Assembly: GCA_008638415.1 (NCBI GenBank) | Contig: VWVT01000003.1 | Location: 62,001 to 126,000 of the forward strand | From: Nocardiopsis sinuspersici | GTDB taxonomy: Bacteria; Actinomycetota; Actinomycetes; Streptosporangiales; Streptosporangiaceae | Direction: 5' to 3' | Length of the DNA: 64,000 bases | In this document: positions 19,158 to 29,005 of the stretch, piece after piece | How the letters are laid out: every line of letters begins with the position of its first letter | Numbering within the stretch: position 1 is the stretch's first letter | Notes under the pieces: model-generated | What the model was told of the DNA's origin: nothing | The model's database searches: none | Seen by the model: the letters and a program-made list of their open reading frames with translations, nothing else | Position numbers and translations under genes: made by a program

Positions 19158-20519
19158 CTACACCACCGCCCGGGGAGCCACCGCCGACTGGTGCAGGCAC
19201 GCGATCGCGAAGGCCCGTCCCGACACGGTCAGCTCCCGGCGCCCGGACCCGTCGTCGTCGGTGAGCAGGCCCAGGGCCTCCAGCAGCCAGCTGACCGACA
19301 TCACCAGCGCGCGCACCTGGTCCGAGGCCGCCTCCGCGGTGCGCCGGTGCGCCGCCGCGTGCCTGCCCGCGGTCACCGGCGGCTCCACCGGGACCCACCC
19401 CGACTCGGTCAGCGCCCGTTCGGCCGCCTCCACGTCCGTCTCGCCGCGGCGCACGTGGGACCCCGTGCCCTGCGGTGTGCGCGCCAGCAGCATGCCCAGC
19501 AGCGTCTCCGCGGCGGCCTGCTCCAGTCCGCCGGTACGGCACAGCGCCTCGGTGGCCGCCTGCCACAGCGCCTCGGGGTCCTCCCGGAGCTGGCGGCCGC
19601 GCCGGGTCAGCACCAGGCGGCGGCTCGACCTGCGTACCGCCCGCATCCCCCGCAACGCCTGGTGCAGGGCGATCAGCTGGGTGGCGTCGGTCTCGCTGCG
19701 CGGCGGCTCGGGGGAGGTCCGCCATCCGAAGTCCATGCACATCTGCCGCACCACGCTCGGCGAGATGTAGCCGATCTGGGTGAGCGCGATGCCGTCCGCC
19801 GCCAGGTCCAGCAGCCGTTGCAGCGGCGCCATCGCCGCGTCCGCGGCGCGCGGCACGTCCGCGCCGGCGATGATCTGGCCCACCAGCGGCCACAGGCGCT
19901 GCCGGTGCGGGTGCGCTGACGAGCTCAGCCAGGACCGCACCCGCTCCTCGCGTATGCGGTCCAGGTGGCTCAGTCCCCGGTGGTCCGGCTGGGTGAGGAA
20001 GGAGCGGGCGAACCGCTCCTGCGCGGGCCGCCACCCGCGCTTGCCGGGGCGCACGTCACCCAGCGAGATCGCCAGTTCCAGGGCGGAGGCGGTCTCGTGG
20101 CGGGCCCGGATCTCGGCGTCGCCGACCGCGGTTCCCCAGGTCAGCTCGGGCAGGTCCGGAGGCTCCACCCCCGACTCCCACATGAGCCGCTCGTACATGG
20201 CCAGCCCGGCGGCGTGGTCGTCGGCGTAGACGGCGAGCAGGGTCGAGGTCGCCGGGGCCGAGCAGATCTGCGCGTACCGGTACAGCTGGAGGAGGGAGAA
20301 GAGGTTGCCGAGGGAGCGGGCCGCGAACAGCTGGTCCTCGGTGGAGTTCTGGAACCGGACCGGAAGCTCGAACCAACAGAACCGCTGAACGGTGTGCTGG
20401 TTGAGTTCTTCGATCCTCTGCTCCGGTGCCAGCGTGTCCAACGCCGACCGGGCCATGTCGGCCGCCCGCTCGTCCCGTCGGGCCAGCTCGGCGAGGGCGG
20501 ACGCTACTGCTTCGCGCAT
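19158..20519 (-). CDS. Conserved hypothetical protein with winged-helix-like segment
   Basis: 453 residues, soluble, no signal or membrane segment. No named family is recognised. Two stretches resemble winged-helix units. One is near residues 245-315, where GIALTQIGYISPSVVRQMC is followed by SSRRLVLTRRGRQLREDP, a typical wing. The other is at the end, where SVSWLLEALGLL is followed by RRELTVSGRAFAIACL. Such paired units occur in actinobacterial proteins of unknown role. It reads away from the SH3-like gene and has its own promoter region of about 245 bases. Confidence 0.6.
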   Translation of the reverse strand: MREAVASALAELARRDERAADMARSALDTLAPEQRIEELNQHTVQRFCWFELPVRFQNSTEDQLFAARSLGNLFSLLQLYRYAQICSAPATSTLLAVYADDHAAGLAMYERLMWESGVEPPDLPELTWGTAVGDAEIRARHETASALELAISLGDVRPGKRGWRPAQERFARSFLTQPDHRGLSHLDRIREERVRSWLSSSAHPHRQRLWPLVGQIIAGADVPRAADAAMAPLQRLLDLAADGIALTQIGYISPSVVRQMCMDFGWRTSPEPPRSETDATQLIALHQALRGMRAVRRSSRRLVLTRRGRQLREDPEALWQAATEALCRTGGLEQAAAETLLGMLLARTPQGTGSHVRRGETDVEAAERALTESGWVPVEPPVTAGRHAAAHRRTAEAASDQVRALVMSVSWLLEALGLLTDDDGSGRRELTVSGRAFAIACLHQSAVAPRAVV

Positions 20520-20667
20520 GATGGGCGCTCACCACCTCCCCGCGTACCGGGCGCCCGCTGCCGCGTGGGTGTGCCGCTGGGGGGCGCGATGCTTCGTTGT
20601 CGATCCCGGCGGGCAGACTGGGCCCACCCCCGGGACTGTGCGTCTTCTACCCCGCATAGGAGGAAGA

Positions 20668-20886
20668 ATGCCTCTGTTCAGGCGCGACATGCGCGCCGAG
20701 CACCGTCCGCCGGGCGGACGGCGCCTTCGTTTCCGTCACTGTCGTGGACCTGGGGCGACACGGGTCAGGGCGCCTGCGGAGGGCGTCCGCCGCGGCGGCG
20801 CGGGGGAACGGGGGGAACGACACGGCTCGCGGCGACGGCCGACTCCACGACCTCCGCCGCGGAGCCGTCGCGTCGGCGCACGGTGA
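20668..20886 (+). CDS. Possible small basic protein with strong ribosome site
   Basis: ATG 20668 is preceded by AGGAGGAAGA, one of the best Shine-Dalgarno sequences in the window. It opens a 72-codon frame starting MPLFRRDMRAEH. The rest is Arg/Pro/Gly-rich and overlaps the well-supported SH3-like gene on the other strand from 20765, so most of the frame may be chance. A short real peptide or a degraded gene is possible. Confidence rests on the ribosome site only. Confidence 0.25.
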   Translation: MPLFRRDMRAEHRPPGGRRLRFRHCRGPGATRVRAPAEGVRRGGAGERGERHGSRRRPTPRPPPRSRRVGAR

Positions 20887-21022
20887 GAACGCCGTCGTCC
20901 CAGGACTCCACCACACCGACGATATCGGTGAACCCGCCCTCGGGGAGGCGAATTCGCACGGAGACCCGCCGACCGACGTCCTCCGGGGTGATCCGGTGGA
21001 CGAGACGTCCTCTCATGTGCAT
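20765..21022 (-). CDS. Small SH3-like domain protein
   Basis: 85 residues. The core GRRVSVRIRLPEGGFTDIVG-VVESWDDGVLTVRRRDGS reads as a five-strand SH3-like barrel, of the kind fused N-terminally to an actinobacterial acetyltransferase (Rv0428c-type). Here it stands alone, with a proline/arginine-rich tail. It is divergent from fdxA; 183 bases separate the two. TAGTAT (complement of 21064-21069) is a candidate -10 box. Function unknown; an RNA or protein contact role is a guess. Confidence 0.7.
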   Translation of the reverse strand: MHMRGRLVHRITPEDVGRRVSVRIRLPEGGFTDIVGVVESWDDGVLTVRRRDGSAAEVVESAVAASRVVPPVPPRRRGGRPPQAP

Positions 21023-21205
21023 GAAAATGCCCCCCGAATGTGCGCTGGGTGTTCTCCGCCGTCATACTAGGAGTACGACATCTGTGCCAATCGCTTGCAG
21101 AGCCCGGGAGCAGGGGCAGGGCGCCCGCACGCCGTCCCCGTCCGGACACTCTGAAAGGTCCCCGCCTCCCCCGTGGGTAAGCGGGGGTGAGACAAGGAGT
21201 ACGAC

Positions 21206-21526
21206 GTGACCTACGTCATCGCGCAGCCCTGTGTTGATGTGCTGGACAAGGCGTGCATTGACGAGTGCCCTGTGGACTGCATCTACGAGGGCGACCGCAT
21301 GCTCTATATCCACCCTGACGAGTGTGTCGACTGCGGGGCGTGCGAGCCGGTCTGCCCGGTCGAGGCCATCTACTACGAGGACGACCTGCCCGAGCAGTGG
21401 TCCGAGTACTACAAGGCCAACGTCGACTTCTTCGACGACCTGGGTTCCCCGGGCGGTGCGTCCAAGGTCGGCAAGATCGACCGCGACCACCCGCTCGTGG
21501 CCAAGCTGCCGCCGCAGGCCGAGTAG
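21206..21526 (+). CDS. fdxA: Seven-iron ferredoxin
   Basis: 106-residue soluble electron carrier with one [3Fe-4S] and one [4Fe-4S] cluster. The N-terminal ligands lie in CVDVLDKACIDECPVDC and the second group in CVDCGACEPVCPVEAI, the standard FdxA pattern. GTG 21206 follows AAGGAG within a good distance. It sits just upstream of dapC, a pairing seen widely in Actinobacteria (for example Rv1177-Rv1178), and probably serves general redox enzymes, including P450s. Confidence 0.95.
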   Translation: MTYVIAQPCVDVLDKACIDECPVDCIYEGDRMLYIHPDECVDCGACEPVCPVEAIYYEDDLPEQWSEYYKANVDFFDDLGSPGGASKVGKIDRDHPLVAKLPPQAE

Positions 21527-21543
21527 GCCGGGACCGCGAGCCG

Positions 21544-21562
21544 GGCGGGCCGACGGCCCGCC
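21544..21562 (+). terminator. Hairpin after fdxA
   Basis: GGCGGGCC (21544-21551) pairs perfectly with GGCCCGCC (21555-21562) around a 3-base loop, 18 bases after the fdxA stop. A weak intrinsic terminator or attenuator is likely before dapC. Confidence 0.5.
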
Positions 21563-21714
21563 GGGCGGGTTCCGGCGGCCCCTTCGGGCGACGCGCACCC
21601 GATGGCGCAGTGGGTGCACGCGCGCGAGGCCCCGAGGCGACGTGCCGCGCCGACCCCGTGTGCCGGGGTCGGCGCGATTCTTGTGGAGACCCGAACTGGA
21701 TGGAGTGTGTACCG

Positions 21715-22821
21715 ATGGCCGAGCGGCGACCCGTGGCGGACCGGCTCCCGACCTTCCCGTGGGACCGGCTGGCGCCGTACAAGCAGAAGGCCTCCGGGCA
21801 CCCCGGCGGCATCGCCGACCTGTCCGTCGGCACACCCGTCGACCCGGTGCCCGCCCTCCTCCGGAAGGCCCTCGCCGACGCCGCCGACGCGCCCGGGTAC
21901 CCGCAGACCTGGGGCACCCCGAAGCTGCGCGCGTCCATCGAGGGGTGGCTGGAGCGCCGCCACGGCGTACGCGTGGCCGAGGGCGCCGTCCTGCCCCTCG
22001 TGGGCTCCAAGGAGCTCGTGGCCTGGCTGCCCACCCTCCTGGGGCTGGGCCCGGGCGACACGGTCGTCCACCCCGAACTGGCCTACCCCACCTACGACAT
22101 CGGTGCGCGCGTCGCCGGGGCGACCCCCGTGGCCTCCGACGGCCTGGCCGCCCTCGGCCCCGCCCCGGTCCCACTGGTGTGGGTGAACTCCCCGAGCAAC
22201 CCGACCGGGCGGGTGCTGGGTGTGGCGCACCTGCGCAAGGTCGTCCAGTGGGCCCGCGAGCGCGGAGCGATCGTCGCCTCCGACGAGTGCTACCTCGACC
22301 TGGGCTGGGACGGCACCGAGCCGGTTTCCATCCTGCACCCGGACGTGTGCGGTGACTCCCACGAGAACCTGCTGGCCGTGCACTCGCTGTCCAAGCGCTC
22401 CAACCTGGCCGGGTACCGCGCGGCCTTCGTCGCCGGCGACCCCGCGCTGGTCCGGGAACTGCTGGCGGTGCGCAAGCACGCCGGGATGATCGTCCCGGCG
22501 CCCGTCCAGGCCGCCATGGCGGCCGCGTTGGACGACGACGCGCACGCCGCCGAGCAGAAGGAGCGCTACCGGCTCCGCCGCGCCGGGCTCCGTGAGGCCT
22601 TCGAGGGCGCGGGCTGGCGCATCGAGCACTCCGAGGCCGGTCTGTACCTGTGGGCGAGCCACCCCGACCACGACGCCTGGGGCGCGGTCGCCCACCTCGC
22701 CGAGCGCGGTGTGCTGGTCGCCCCCGGCGACTTCTACGGCCCCGCGGGCGCCGGCCACGTGCGTGTGGCGTTCACCGCCACCGACGAGCGGGTGGCGGCC
22801 GCCGCCGAGCGCCTGGCCTGA
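21715..22821 (+). CDS. dapC: Succinyldiaminopimelate transaminase
   Basis: PLP enzyme of 368 residues that forms N-succinyl-LL-diaminopimelate in lysine and cell-wall precursor synthesis. It shows the class-I aminotransferase landmarks: VGSKELVAWLPTLL near the cofactor phosphate, WVNSPSNPTGRV (about 152-163), SDECYLDLGW, the Schiff-base Lys in HSLSKRSNLAGYRAAF, and a C-terminal HVRVAFT. The start is ATG 21715, with GGAG eight bases upstream. An in-frame ATG at 21700 is less well placed. dapD and dapE lie within 3 kb, so the succinylase branch is clustered. Confidence 0.9.
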   Translation: MAERRPVADRLPTFPWDRLAPYKQKASGHPGGIADLSVGTPVDPVPALLRKALADAADAPGYPQTWGTPKLRASIEGWLERRHGVRVAEGAVLPLVGSKELVAWLPTLLGLGPGDTVVHPELAYPTYDIGARVAGATPVASDGLAALGPAPVPLVWVNSPSNPTGRVLGVAHLRKVVQWARERGAIVASDECYLDLGWDGTEPVSILHPDVCGDSHENLLAVHSLSKRSNLAGYRAAFVAGDPALVRELLAVRKHAGMIVPAPVQAAMAAALDDDAHAAEQKERYRLRRAGLREAFEGAGWRIEHSEAGLYLWASHPDHDAWGAVAHLAERGVLVAPGDFYGPAGAGHVRVAFTATDERVAAAAERLA

Positions 22822-22848
22822 GCCCGCGGGCCGCCCCGTCCGCCCGAC

Positions 22849-23730
22849 CTACTCGACGACGACGCGGCCTCCGGTGTCGGTGCCCTTGTTCGTGCTCCAG
22901 TCCGCGGCGCCGTCCACCCCGTCCGACACGTGCCACTGCTGGTCGCCGTACGCCACCGAGGTCAGCCCGTACTCCTGGGCGTGGGCCACCGCCCACAGGG
23001 TCATCGCCCATCCCAGGTCGCCGGTCCGCGGCCCCTGGTCCCCGGCCGCCGGCAGGTCGGCCGGGCCGGTGCCGAACACCCGGGCCATCTCCTCCTCGGC
23101 ACCGGCGACGTCCGCGTCGCCGGTCCGCAGCTCCTCCACGGTCTCGGCGTCGTACCAGCAGGTCATCGCCGGCCCCAGCTCGCCGGTGAACACCTCGGCC
23201 ATCTGCTTGGACAGGGGCTCGTGCTGGTCGTAGGCGTAGCCGTCCGCGCTGTGCTGCACGGCCTGGGCCGCCTCGAACACCGGGATGCTCCTCCAGTCGT
23301 CGACCTCCACCAGCTTCTCGTAGAACGAACGGCTGGAGTACACCGGATCGAGGATCTCCTCCGGGTCGCCCCACTCCTGCGACGGGCGCTGCTGGAACAG
23401 GCCGAGGGAGTCCCGGTCCCCGTACTCCACGTTGTGGAACGCCGACTCCTGCCACACCGTCGCGTAGGCGACGGTCACCGCGTCCCGGGGCAGGTCCCGG
23501 CTGAAGGCCACCCCGCTCACGGTGGCCGCGCTCATGGCCTGCGCGCCCTCCATCGTGTACCGGCTGTCGGCCAGGTCCAGGCGGCACCCCGGCTCCGGGG
23601 GAGGAGTGGTGTCGATCGGCTCGAACGTGGTCAGCACGTAGTACGACCCGGCGACGAGGAGGCCGCACACGAGGGTCAGGGAGAACAGGATCTTGACGAA
23701 GGCGGAGAATCTACGGCGCTTACTGGGCAC
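22849..23730 (-). CDS. Membrane-anchored lysozyme-like fold protein
   Basis: 293 residues with one membrane anchor near the N-terminus (about 10-33), so the rest is probably outside the cell. The central part has WQESAFHNVEYG followed by DSLGLFQQRPSQEWG. This resembles the E-S...GLFQ core of soluble lytic transglycosylase folds, and similar actinobacterial proteins are often mislabelled as heavy metal transporters. GTG 23730 (VPSKRRRF) is chosen because the longer frame upstream has no start signal. It converges on dapC and is divergent from dapD. A cell-wall role is inferred. Confidence 0.65.
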   Translation of the reverse strand: MPSKRRRFSAFVKILFSLTLVCGLLVAGSYYVLTTFEPIDTTPPPEPGCRLDLADSRYTMEGAQAMSAATVSGVAFSRDLPRDAVTVAYATVWQESAFHNVEYGDRDSLGLFQQRPSQEWGDPEEILDPVYSSRSFYEKLVEVDDWRSIPVFEAAQAVQHSADGYAYDQHEPLSKQMAEVFTGELGPAMTCWYDAETVEELRTGDADVAGAEEEMARVFGTGPADLPAAGDQGPRTGDLGWAMTLWAVAHAQEYGLTSVAYGDQQWHVSDGVDGAADWSTNKGTDTGGRVVVE

Positions 23731-23936
23731 AGGCGAACCAAAGGTCGGGGACAAGGATGGACGCGCTGCCCGGGAGACGGAACCTCCGTCTCGTGCTTGC
23801 CGCGCGAGGGGGCGCACGCGGCGCCATCGCCGCATTGTAGTCGTCGTCGCGGAAAGCGACAGCGCGCCCGAGGCGGAGGCGATCGGCACATACGCGGCGG
23901 CGGTTCTCCGTAACCCCGGAGGAGCGGCTAACGTGG

Positions 23937-24779
<843 letters not shown>

Positions 24780-24801
24780 CGGTACGTCGGCCCCGCGGTG
24801 C

Positions 24802-24835
24802 CCGGGGCGTCCTCCGCGCTCGGGGGGCGCCCCGG
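24802..24835 (+). terminator. Hairpin after dapD
   Basis: Left arm 24802-24812 pairs with right arm 24825-24835 (11 pairs, one G-T) around a 12-base loop, 22 bases after the dapD stop. Confidence 0.55.
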
Positions 24836-24951
24836 CCGTCTCGGCGCGGTTTCCGCTCGTACCCCCGGCTGCCCCAGACTGGGGTAGGCCATCGCGCGCC
24901 GGGGACACGGACTCCCCGGCGGCCTCCCAACCCACCGAAACGGGGCGACAC

Positions 24952-26016
24952 ATGCTGGATCTGACCTCGGACGCGGCGGCCCTGACCGCCTCCCTCGTGG
25001 ACATCCGCTCCGAGAGCGGTGACGAGAAGGTCCTCGCCGACGCGATCGAGAGCGCCCTGTCGGACCTTCCCCACCTCACCGTCACCCGCGACGGCGACGC
25101 CGTCGTCGCCCGCACGGACCTCGGCCGTCCCCGCCGCGTCGTGGTCGCCGGGCACATCGACACCGTCCCCATCGTCGACAACGTCCCCTCCCACACCGCC
25201 GACGGCCGCCTCTACGGGTGCGGTACCTCCGACATGAAGGCCGGTGTCGCCGTCCAGCTCAGGATGGCCGGACTGGTCGCCGAGCCGGTGCACGACATCA
25301 CCTACGTCTTCTACGACAACGAGGAGGTCGACGCCTCCCGCAACGGCCTGCTCCGCCTGGCCGGCAACCACCCCGAGTGGCTGGCCGGGGACTTCGCGAT
25401 CCTCATGGAGCCCACCGACGGCGTCATCGAGGGCGGCTGCCAGGGCACCATGCGCGTGGAGGTCACGGCCAGGGGCAAGCGCGCCCACAGCGCCCGCTCC
25501 TGGATGGGCGAGAACGCGATCCACGGGGCCGGGGCCGTCCTGGACGTCCTGCGCGCCTACATCCCCCGCGAGCCGGAGGTGGAGGGGCTGCGCTTCCACG
25601 AGGGCCTCAACGCCGTGTTCATCGAGGGCGGCGTCGCGGGCAACGTCATTCCCGACGAGTGCGTGGTCAAGGTCAACTACCGGTTCGCCCCCGACCTGTC
25701 GGTCGCCGACGCCGAGGCGCACCTGCGGGAGGTCTTCGACGGGTTCGAGGTGAGGGTGGTGGACGCGGCCGCCCCCGCCCGCCCCGGGCTGGACGACCCG
25801 TCGGCCGCCGCGTTCGTCGCTGCGGTGGGGGAGGGCAACGCCCGCGCCAAGCTCGGCTGGACCGACGTGTCCCGCTTCTCCGAGCTGGGCGTACCCGCCG
25901 TCAACTACGGCCCCGGCGACCCGATGCTCGCCCACACCAGGGACGAGTACGCCGAGATCGCCAGGATCCACGAGGCCGAGGAGCGCATGGTCGCCTGGCT
26001 GACCGGTGCCCGCTGA
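24952..26016 (+). CDS. dapE: Succinyl-diaminopimelate desuccinylase
   Basis: M20-family zinc peptidase of 354 residues that releases succinate to give LL-diaminopimelate. Metal-site strings are VVAGHIDTVPI (H about 66, D about 68), GCGTSDMKAGVA (D about 93) and the YDNEEVDAS pair of Glu residues (about 122-123). A dimerisation domain lies at about 170-280. It follows dapD on the same strand after a hairpin, and together with dapC it completes the succinylase branch. Length equals that of the mycobacterial enzyme. Confidence 0.92.
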   Translation: MLDLTSDAAALTASLVDIRSESGDEKVLADAIESALSDLPHLTVTRDGDAVVARTDLGRPRRVVVAGHIDTVPIVDNVPSHTADGRLYGCGTSDMKAGVAVQLRMAGLVAEPVHDITYVFYDNEEVDASRNGLLRLAGNHPEWLAGDFAILMEPTDGVIEGGCQGTMRVEVTARGKRAHSARSWMGENAIHGAGAVLDVLRAYIPREPEVEGLRFHEGLNAVFIEGGVAGNVIPDECVVKVNYRFAPDLSVADAEAHLREVFDGFEVRVVDAAAPARPGLDDPSAAAFVAAVGEGNARAKLGWTDVSRFSELGVPAVNYGPGDPMLAHTRDEYAEIARIHEAEERMVAWLTGAR

Positions 26017-26180
26017 CCTCTTCGGCCCCGCCCCCGAACCCGGCGGCCCCGTGCTCCGGCCCCGACGGCTCCGCCCGGCGCGGCCGTGGCCGGCTCCGGT
26101 GCCGGAGGCCGTGGTGAAGCGGCCTTGTGTGGTCATCACCGCGTTACGCGTGGTTCAGGTGTGAGCCGGTCCCACACGGA

Positions 26181-26186
26181 TAGCTT
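26181..26186 (+). promoter_or_regulatory. Probable -10 box of a leaderless LOG message
   Basis: TAGCTT fits TAnnnT and ends 6 bases before ATG 26193. No Shine-Dalgarno sequence precedes that ATG. This is the geometry of leaderless actinomycete transcripts. Confidence 0.4.
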
Positions 26187-26192
26187 TACGGC

Positions 26193-26993
26193 ATGACGGA
26201 ACCAGGAGACATGGAACCAGAAGAGCAGGTGCGCAGGGCCGGTCCCCTCACCTACCGGGGAAGTTCCATCCCCAACACCACCACCGACCAGCGACTCCTC
26301 GACCAGCGGGGGCCCACGGACTGGGTGCACACCGACCCCTGGCGCGTGCTGCGCATCCAGTCGGAGTTCGTGGAGGGCTTCGGCCTGCTGTCGGAGCTGC
26401 CCTCGGCGGTGAGCGTGTTCGGGTCGGCCAGGATCAGGCCCGGCAACCGCTACTACGACCTCGGCGTCGAGATGGGCGCCAAGCTCGCCCAGGCCGGATA
26501 CGCCACCATCACCGGCGGCGGGCCCGGGATCATGGAGGCCGCCAACAAGGGTGCCCAGAAGGCGGGAGGGCTGTCCGTCGGGCTCGGGATCGAGCTGCCC
26601 TTCGAGCAGACGCTCAACGACTACATCGACATGGGCATGACCTTCCGGTACTTCTTCGTCCGCAAGACGATGTTCGTGAAGTACTCCCAGGCCTTCGTGG
26701 TGCTGCCCGGGGGCTTCGGCACCCTGGACGAGCTGTTCGAGTCCTCCACCCTCGTACAGACCAACAAGGTCACCCGGTTCCCCATCGTGCTGGTCGGCAC
26801 CGAGTTCTGGGGCGGGCTGAGGGACTGGATCCGGGACAGCCTGCTGGAGAACGGGCTCATCAAGCCGCACGACATGGAGCTGGTCCAGGTCGTCGACGAC
26901 ACCGACGAGGTCGTCGACATCATCCGCAAGTCCCACCTGGACATCGCCCGCCAGCACCAGGAGTCCGAGCAGCACCCCGGCCCCGAGCAGTAG
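26193..26993 (+). CDS. LOG-family nucleotide 5'-monophosphate phosphoribohydrolase
   Basis: 266 residues, Rossmann-type. The family motifs are VSVFGSARI, ITGGGPGIMEAANKGA and, most telling, PGGFGTLDELFE (about 171-182), which carries the catalytic Arg/Glu environment. LOG proteins cleave the base from cytokinin-type or ordinary nucleotides; the bacterial substrate is often uncertain. ATG 26193 is taken as the start. An ATG at 26211 has AGGAG only 2 bases before it, which is too close. It follows dapE, as in mycobacteria (Rv1202, Rv1205). Confidence 0.88.
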   Translation: MTEPGDMEPEEQVRRAGPLTYRGSSIPNTTTDQRLLDQRGPTDWVHTDPWRVLRIQSEFVEGFGLLSELPSAVSVFGSARIRPGNRYYDLGVEMGAKLAQAGYATITGGGPGIMEAANKGAQKAGGLSVGLGIELPFEQTLNDYIDMGMTFRYFFVRKTMFVKYSQAFVVLPGGFGTLDELFESSTLVQTNKVTRFPIVLVGTEFWGGLRDWIRDSLLENGLIKPHDMELVQVVDDTDEVVDIIRKSHLDIARQHQESEQHPGPEQ

Positions 26994-27001
26994 GGGAGCG
27001 G

Positions 27002-27049
27002 TACGGCGGGTCGGCGAGCGGGAGCCGCCACGGCTCCGGGCCCGCCGTA
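27002..27049 (+). terminator. Nested hairpin after the LOG gene
   Basis: TACGGCGGG (27002-27010) pairs with CCCGCCGTA (27041-27049). Inside, GGAGCC (27021-27026) pairs with GGCTCC (27032-27037). It starts 9 bases after the stop. Confidence 0.65.
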
Positions 27050-27092
27050 TCCCGCCGTCCGGACCTCCCGGCCGACCGGATATGGCACGATC

Positions 27093-27656
27093 GTGTCCGT
27101 GCCTGTTCTCATCATGGTCCTCGTTGCCGCCGCCGCACTGGCCGTGCTCGTCGGCGTCGTGTACGTCGTGCTCGGCAAGGGCGGCCAGCTCGCCAGATTC
27201 GAGGCCGACTACCCCCCGCTCGCCCTGCCCGACGACCGCCCCGTCCAGGCCTTCGACCTCGGCCGCCTGATGCTGCCCCTCGCCCTGTGGGGCTACCACG
27301 TGCGCGCCGTCGACGAGCTGCTGCTGCGCCTGACCGCCACCCTGCGCGAGCGCGAGGAGCGGATCGAGGACCTGGAGTGGCGCCTGTCCCGCCTCGACCC
27401 GTCCTACGTTCCCGAGGGGACCGGTCCCCGGCCCGGCTCGCGCCTGCCCGGCGACGCCCACGTCCCCGGGAGGGAGGACGCGGGAGCGGACGCGGAGCAC
27501 GGCGCGGCGGGCCCGCGGCGGACCGCTGAGAAGCCGGAGGAGGCGCCCGGAGCCACCGGCGGCGGAGTACGTGGGGCCGACGGTGGCACGCGCAAGGCCG
27601 ACGGCGGTATGCGCGAGGCTGGAGACGCCTCGGCCAGCGGCGGCGGCAACCGCTGA
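27093..27656 (+). CDS. Single-pass membrane protein with DivIVA-like motif
   Basis: 187 residues. An N-terminal membrane helix (about 3-27) is followed by a DivIVA-type segment WGYHVRAVDELLLRLTATLREREERIEDLEWRL, in which the G-Y-x-x-x-x-V-D pattern precedes a short coiled coil (about 66-105). The last 80 residues are disordered and rich in Gly, Ala and charge. DivIVA-like proteins recruit partners to cell poles or septa in actinomycetes. GTG 27093 or GTG 27099 may be the start. Position near LOG and DUF3117 is conserved in relatives. Confidence 0.7.
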   Translation: MSVPVLIMVLVAAAALAVLVGVVYVVLGKGGQLARFEADYPPLALPDDRPVQAFDLGRLMLPLALWGYHVRAVDELLLRLTATLREREERIEDLEWRLSRLDPSYVPEGTGPRPGSRLPGDAHVPGREDAGADAEHGAAGPRRTAEKPEEAPGATGGGVRGADGGTRKADGGMREAGDASASGGGNR

Positions 27657-27904
27657 CTCCCGCGGCGAACGCCGGCTTCCGTGACCCCCGCGACGCCCGT
27701 TTCCGGCCCCGGTCCCCCTTCCGGCGCGGTTCTCCTCCGAGGCGGTCCACCCTGACCTGGAACTTCGCGTTCCCTGTGCCGTGCGTCACACCAGCGGCGT
27801 CGTTCTTGTGCGAATCGGTGCGTTCGCGTGCTCTATTCTCAATCGCTGTACTTGTGTACCCCCGTTCCGCCGGAGCGGGCGCAGCATCGTTGAGGATGGC
27901 GAGG

Positions 27905-28507
27905 ATGGACACAGCAGCCGAACTGGAGTCGGGAGCTGGGGACAGGCGCGAACAGCCCGCTTCCTCCGCGACGGCCGTTTCCCCCGTGCAGCAGCTGTCC
28001 CTGTGGCCGCCGCCCAGATCCAGCCGCCACAACGGCAGGCGCCGCCGCCAGGTCATCGCCTCGGTCGCGATCTCCCTGGCCGTCCTGCTGGCCGGCGGCG
28101 GTGCGACCGCCTGGGCCCTGCTCGGCGACGACGCCGGCGAGACTCCGGAGCAGGCCGCGGCGCCGGCCGAGGAGTTCGTCGGCTCCTGGGCCGGCGAGAT
28201 GGTCCAGGTGGACACCGAGGGCGACCACGTCGCCGACTGGCACGCCGAGGTCCGGATCGAGGAGGGCGCCGAGCGCGGCAGTACCGCCTGGACGACCTTC
28301 TCCTGCTCCGGGACGCTCACGCTGTCGGCGGGCGACAACAACCGGCGCGTCTACGTCTACACCGAGACCGCCGATCCCGAGGAGCGCTGTGTGGACGAGG
28401 CCGAACTGACCGTGTGGCCCGTGGCGGACCGCGACGGGCTGAGGGCGGAGTGGTCGTCGATCACCAGGGAGGGCACCCGGATGATCTCGACGGGTGACCT
28501 GAGCTGA
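27905..28507 (+). CDS. Membrane-anchored extracellular protein, unknown
   Basis: 200 residues. A basic, proline-rich cytoplasmic part (1-45) leads to one membrane helix (about 48-70), then an exported domain of about 115 residues opening EEFVGSWAGEMVQVD and containing two Cys (in FSCSGTLTL and EERCVDEAEL) that may pair. The FVGSWxG opening is like the small beta-barrel domains found in actinobacterial exported and kinase-linked proteins. ATG 27905 is chosen since GAGG lies 9 bases upstream. An ATG at 27896 lacks a spaced ribosome site. No function can be assigned. Confidence 0.65.
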   Translation: MDTAAELESGAGDRREQPASSATAVSPVQQLSLWPPPRSSRHNGRRRRQVIASVAISLAVLLAGGGATAWALLGDDAGETPEQAAAPAEEFVGSWAGEMVQVDTEGDHVADWHAEVRIEEGAERGSTAWTTFSCSGTLTLSAGDNNRRVYVYTETADPEERCVDEAELTVWPVADRDGLRAEWSSITREGTRMISTGDLS

Positions 28508-29005
28508 ACGGACCGGATCGGATCCGTCGGCCCGGCCGGGTACGGCGCGGGCCGCCCGGGGGCGCTCTCCGCCGGAAAACCCCTCCAGGCCGCCTCCGGC
28601 CGAGTTCCCCGGTGTCTCGGCACAAGGAAAGCGCAGGTGGGAGTCGTTGTCGGGTGTCTTCGGGCGGCACGGTTCAACCCGTCGCCCCGGGGCATGAGTC
28701 CGTTCGGTCCCTCGCGCTCTGAGCGGGTTTCGGTCAGGACCGATATAACCTTACTGACCAACGATTCCTCGTTGGTGGGTGCTCGTGACGGCGGTTGGCG
28801 AGGGTCCGGCCACCGTCTGGCGCACACACGGGGGCGAACCTCCGAGATAATGGTCGAAGAGTGATTCACGTCCCTGAAGCCACACGGGCACGAGTCACAC
28901 GGAACCGGCCTACGGTTCCGGAGCCGAGACGGACCACGCGGATCGGCGCCGGTGCTGTGGGTCGGCCCCGGTCACCCGCGAGGAACACCTAGAAAGGGGA
29001 ATGGC
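28508..29005. other. 498-base gap without a gene
   Basis: No credible coding frame on either strand. The only structured part is a pair of overlapping inverted repeats at 28732-28775 beside an A/T-rich GATATAACC string. It probably serves as the leader and promoter of the DUF3117 gene. Confidence 0.6.
28732..28775 (+). promoter_or_regulatory. Overlapping dyads upstream of DUF3117
   Basis: GGTCAG (28732-28737) pairs with CTGACC (28754-28759), and CCAACGA (28758-28764) pairs with TCGTTGG (28769-28775). The shared CC means that only one hairpin can form at a time. GATATAACC lies between the first arms and could be a -10 region. Confidence 0.4.
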
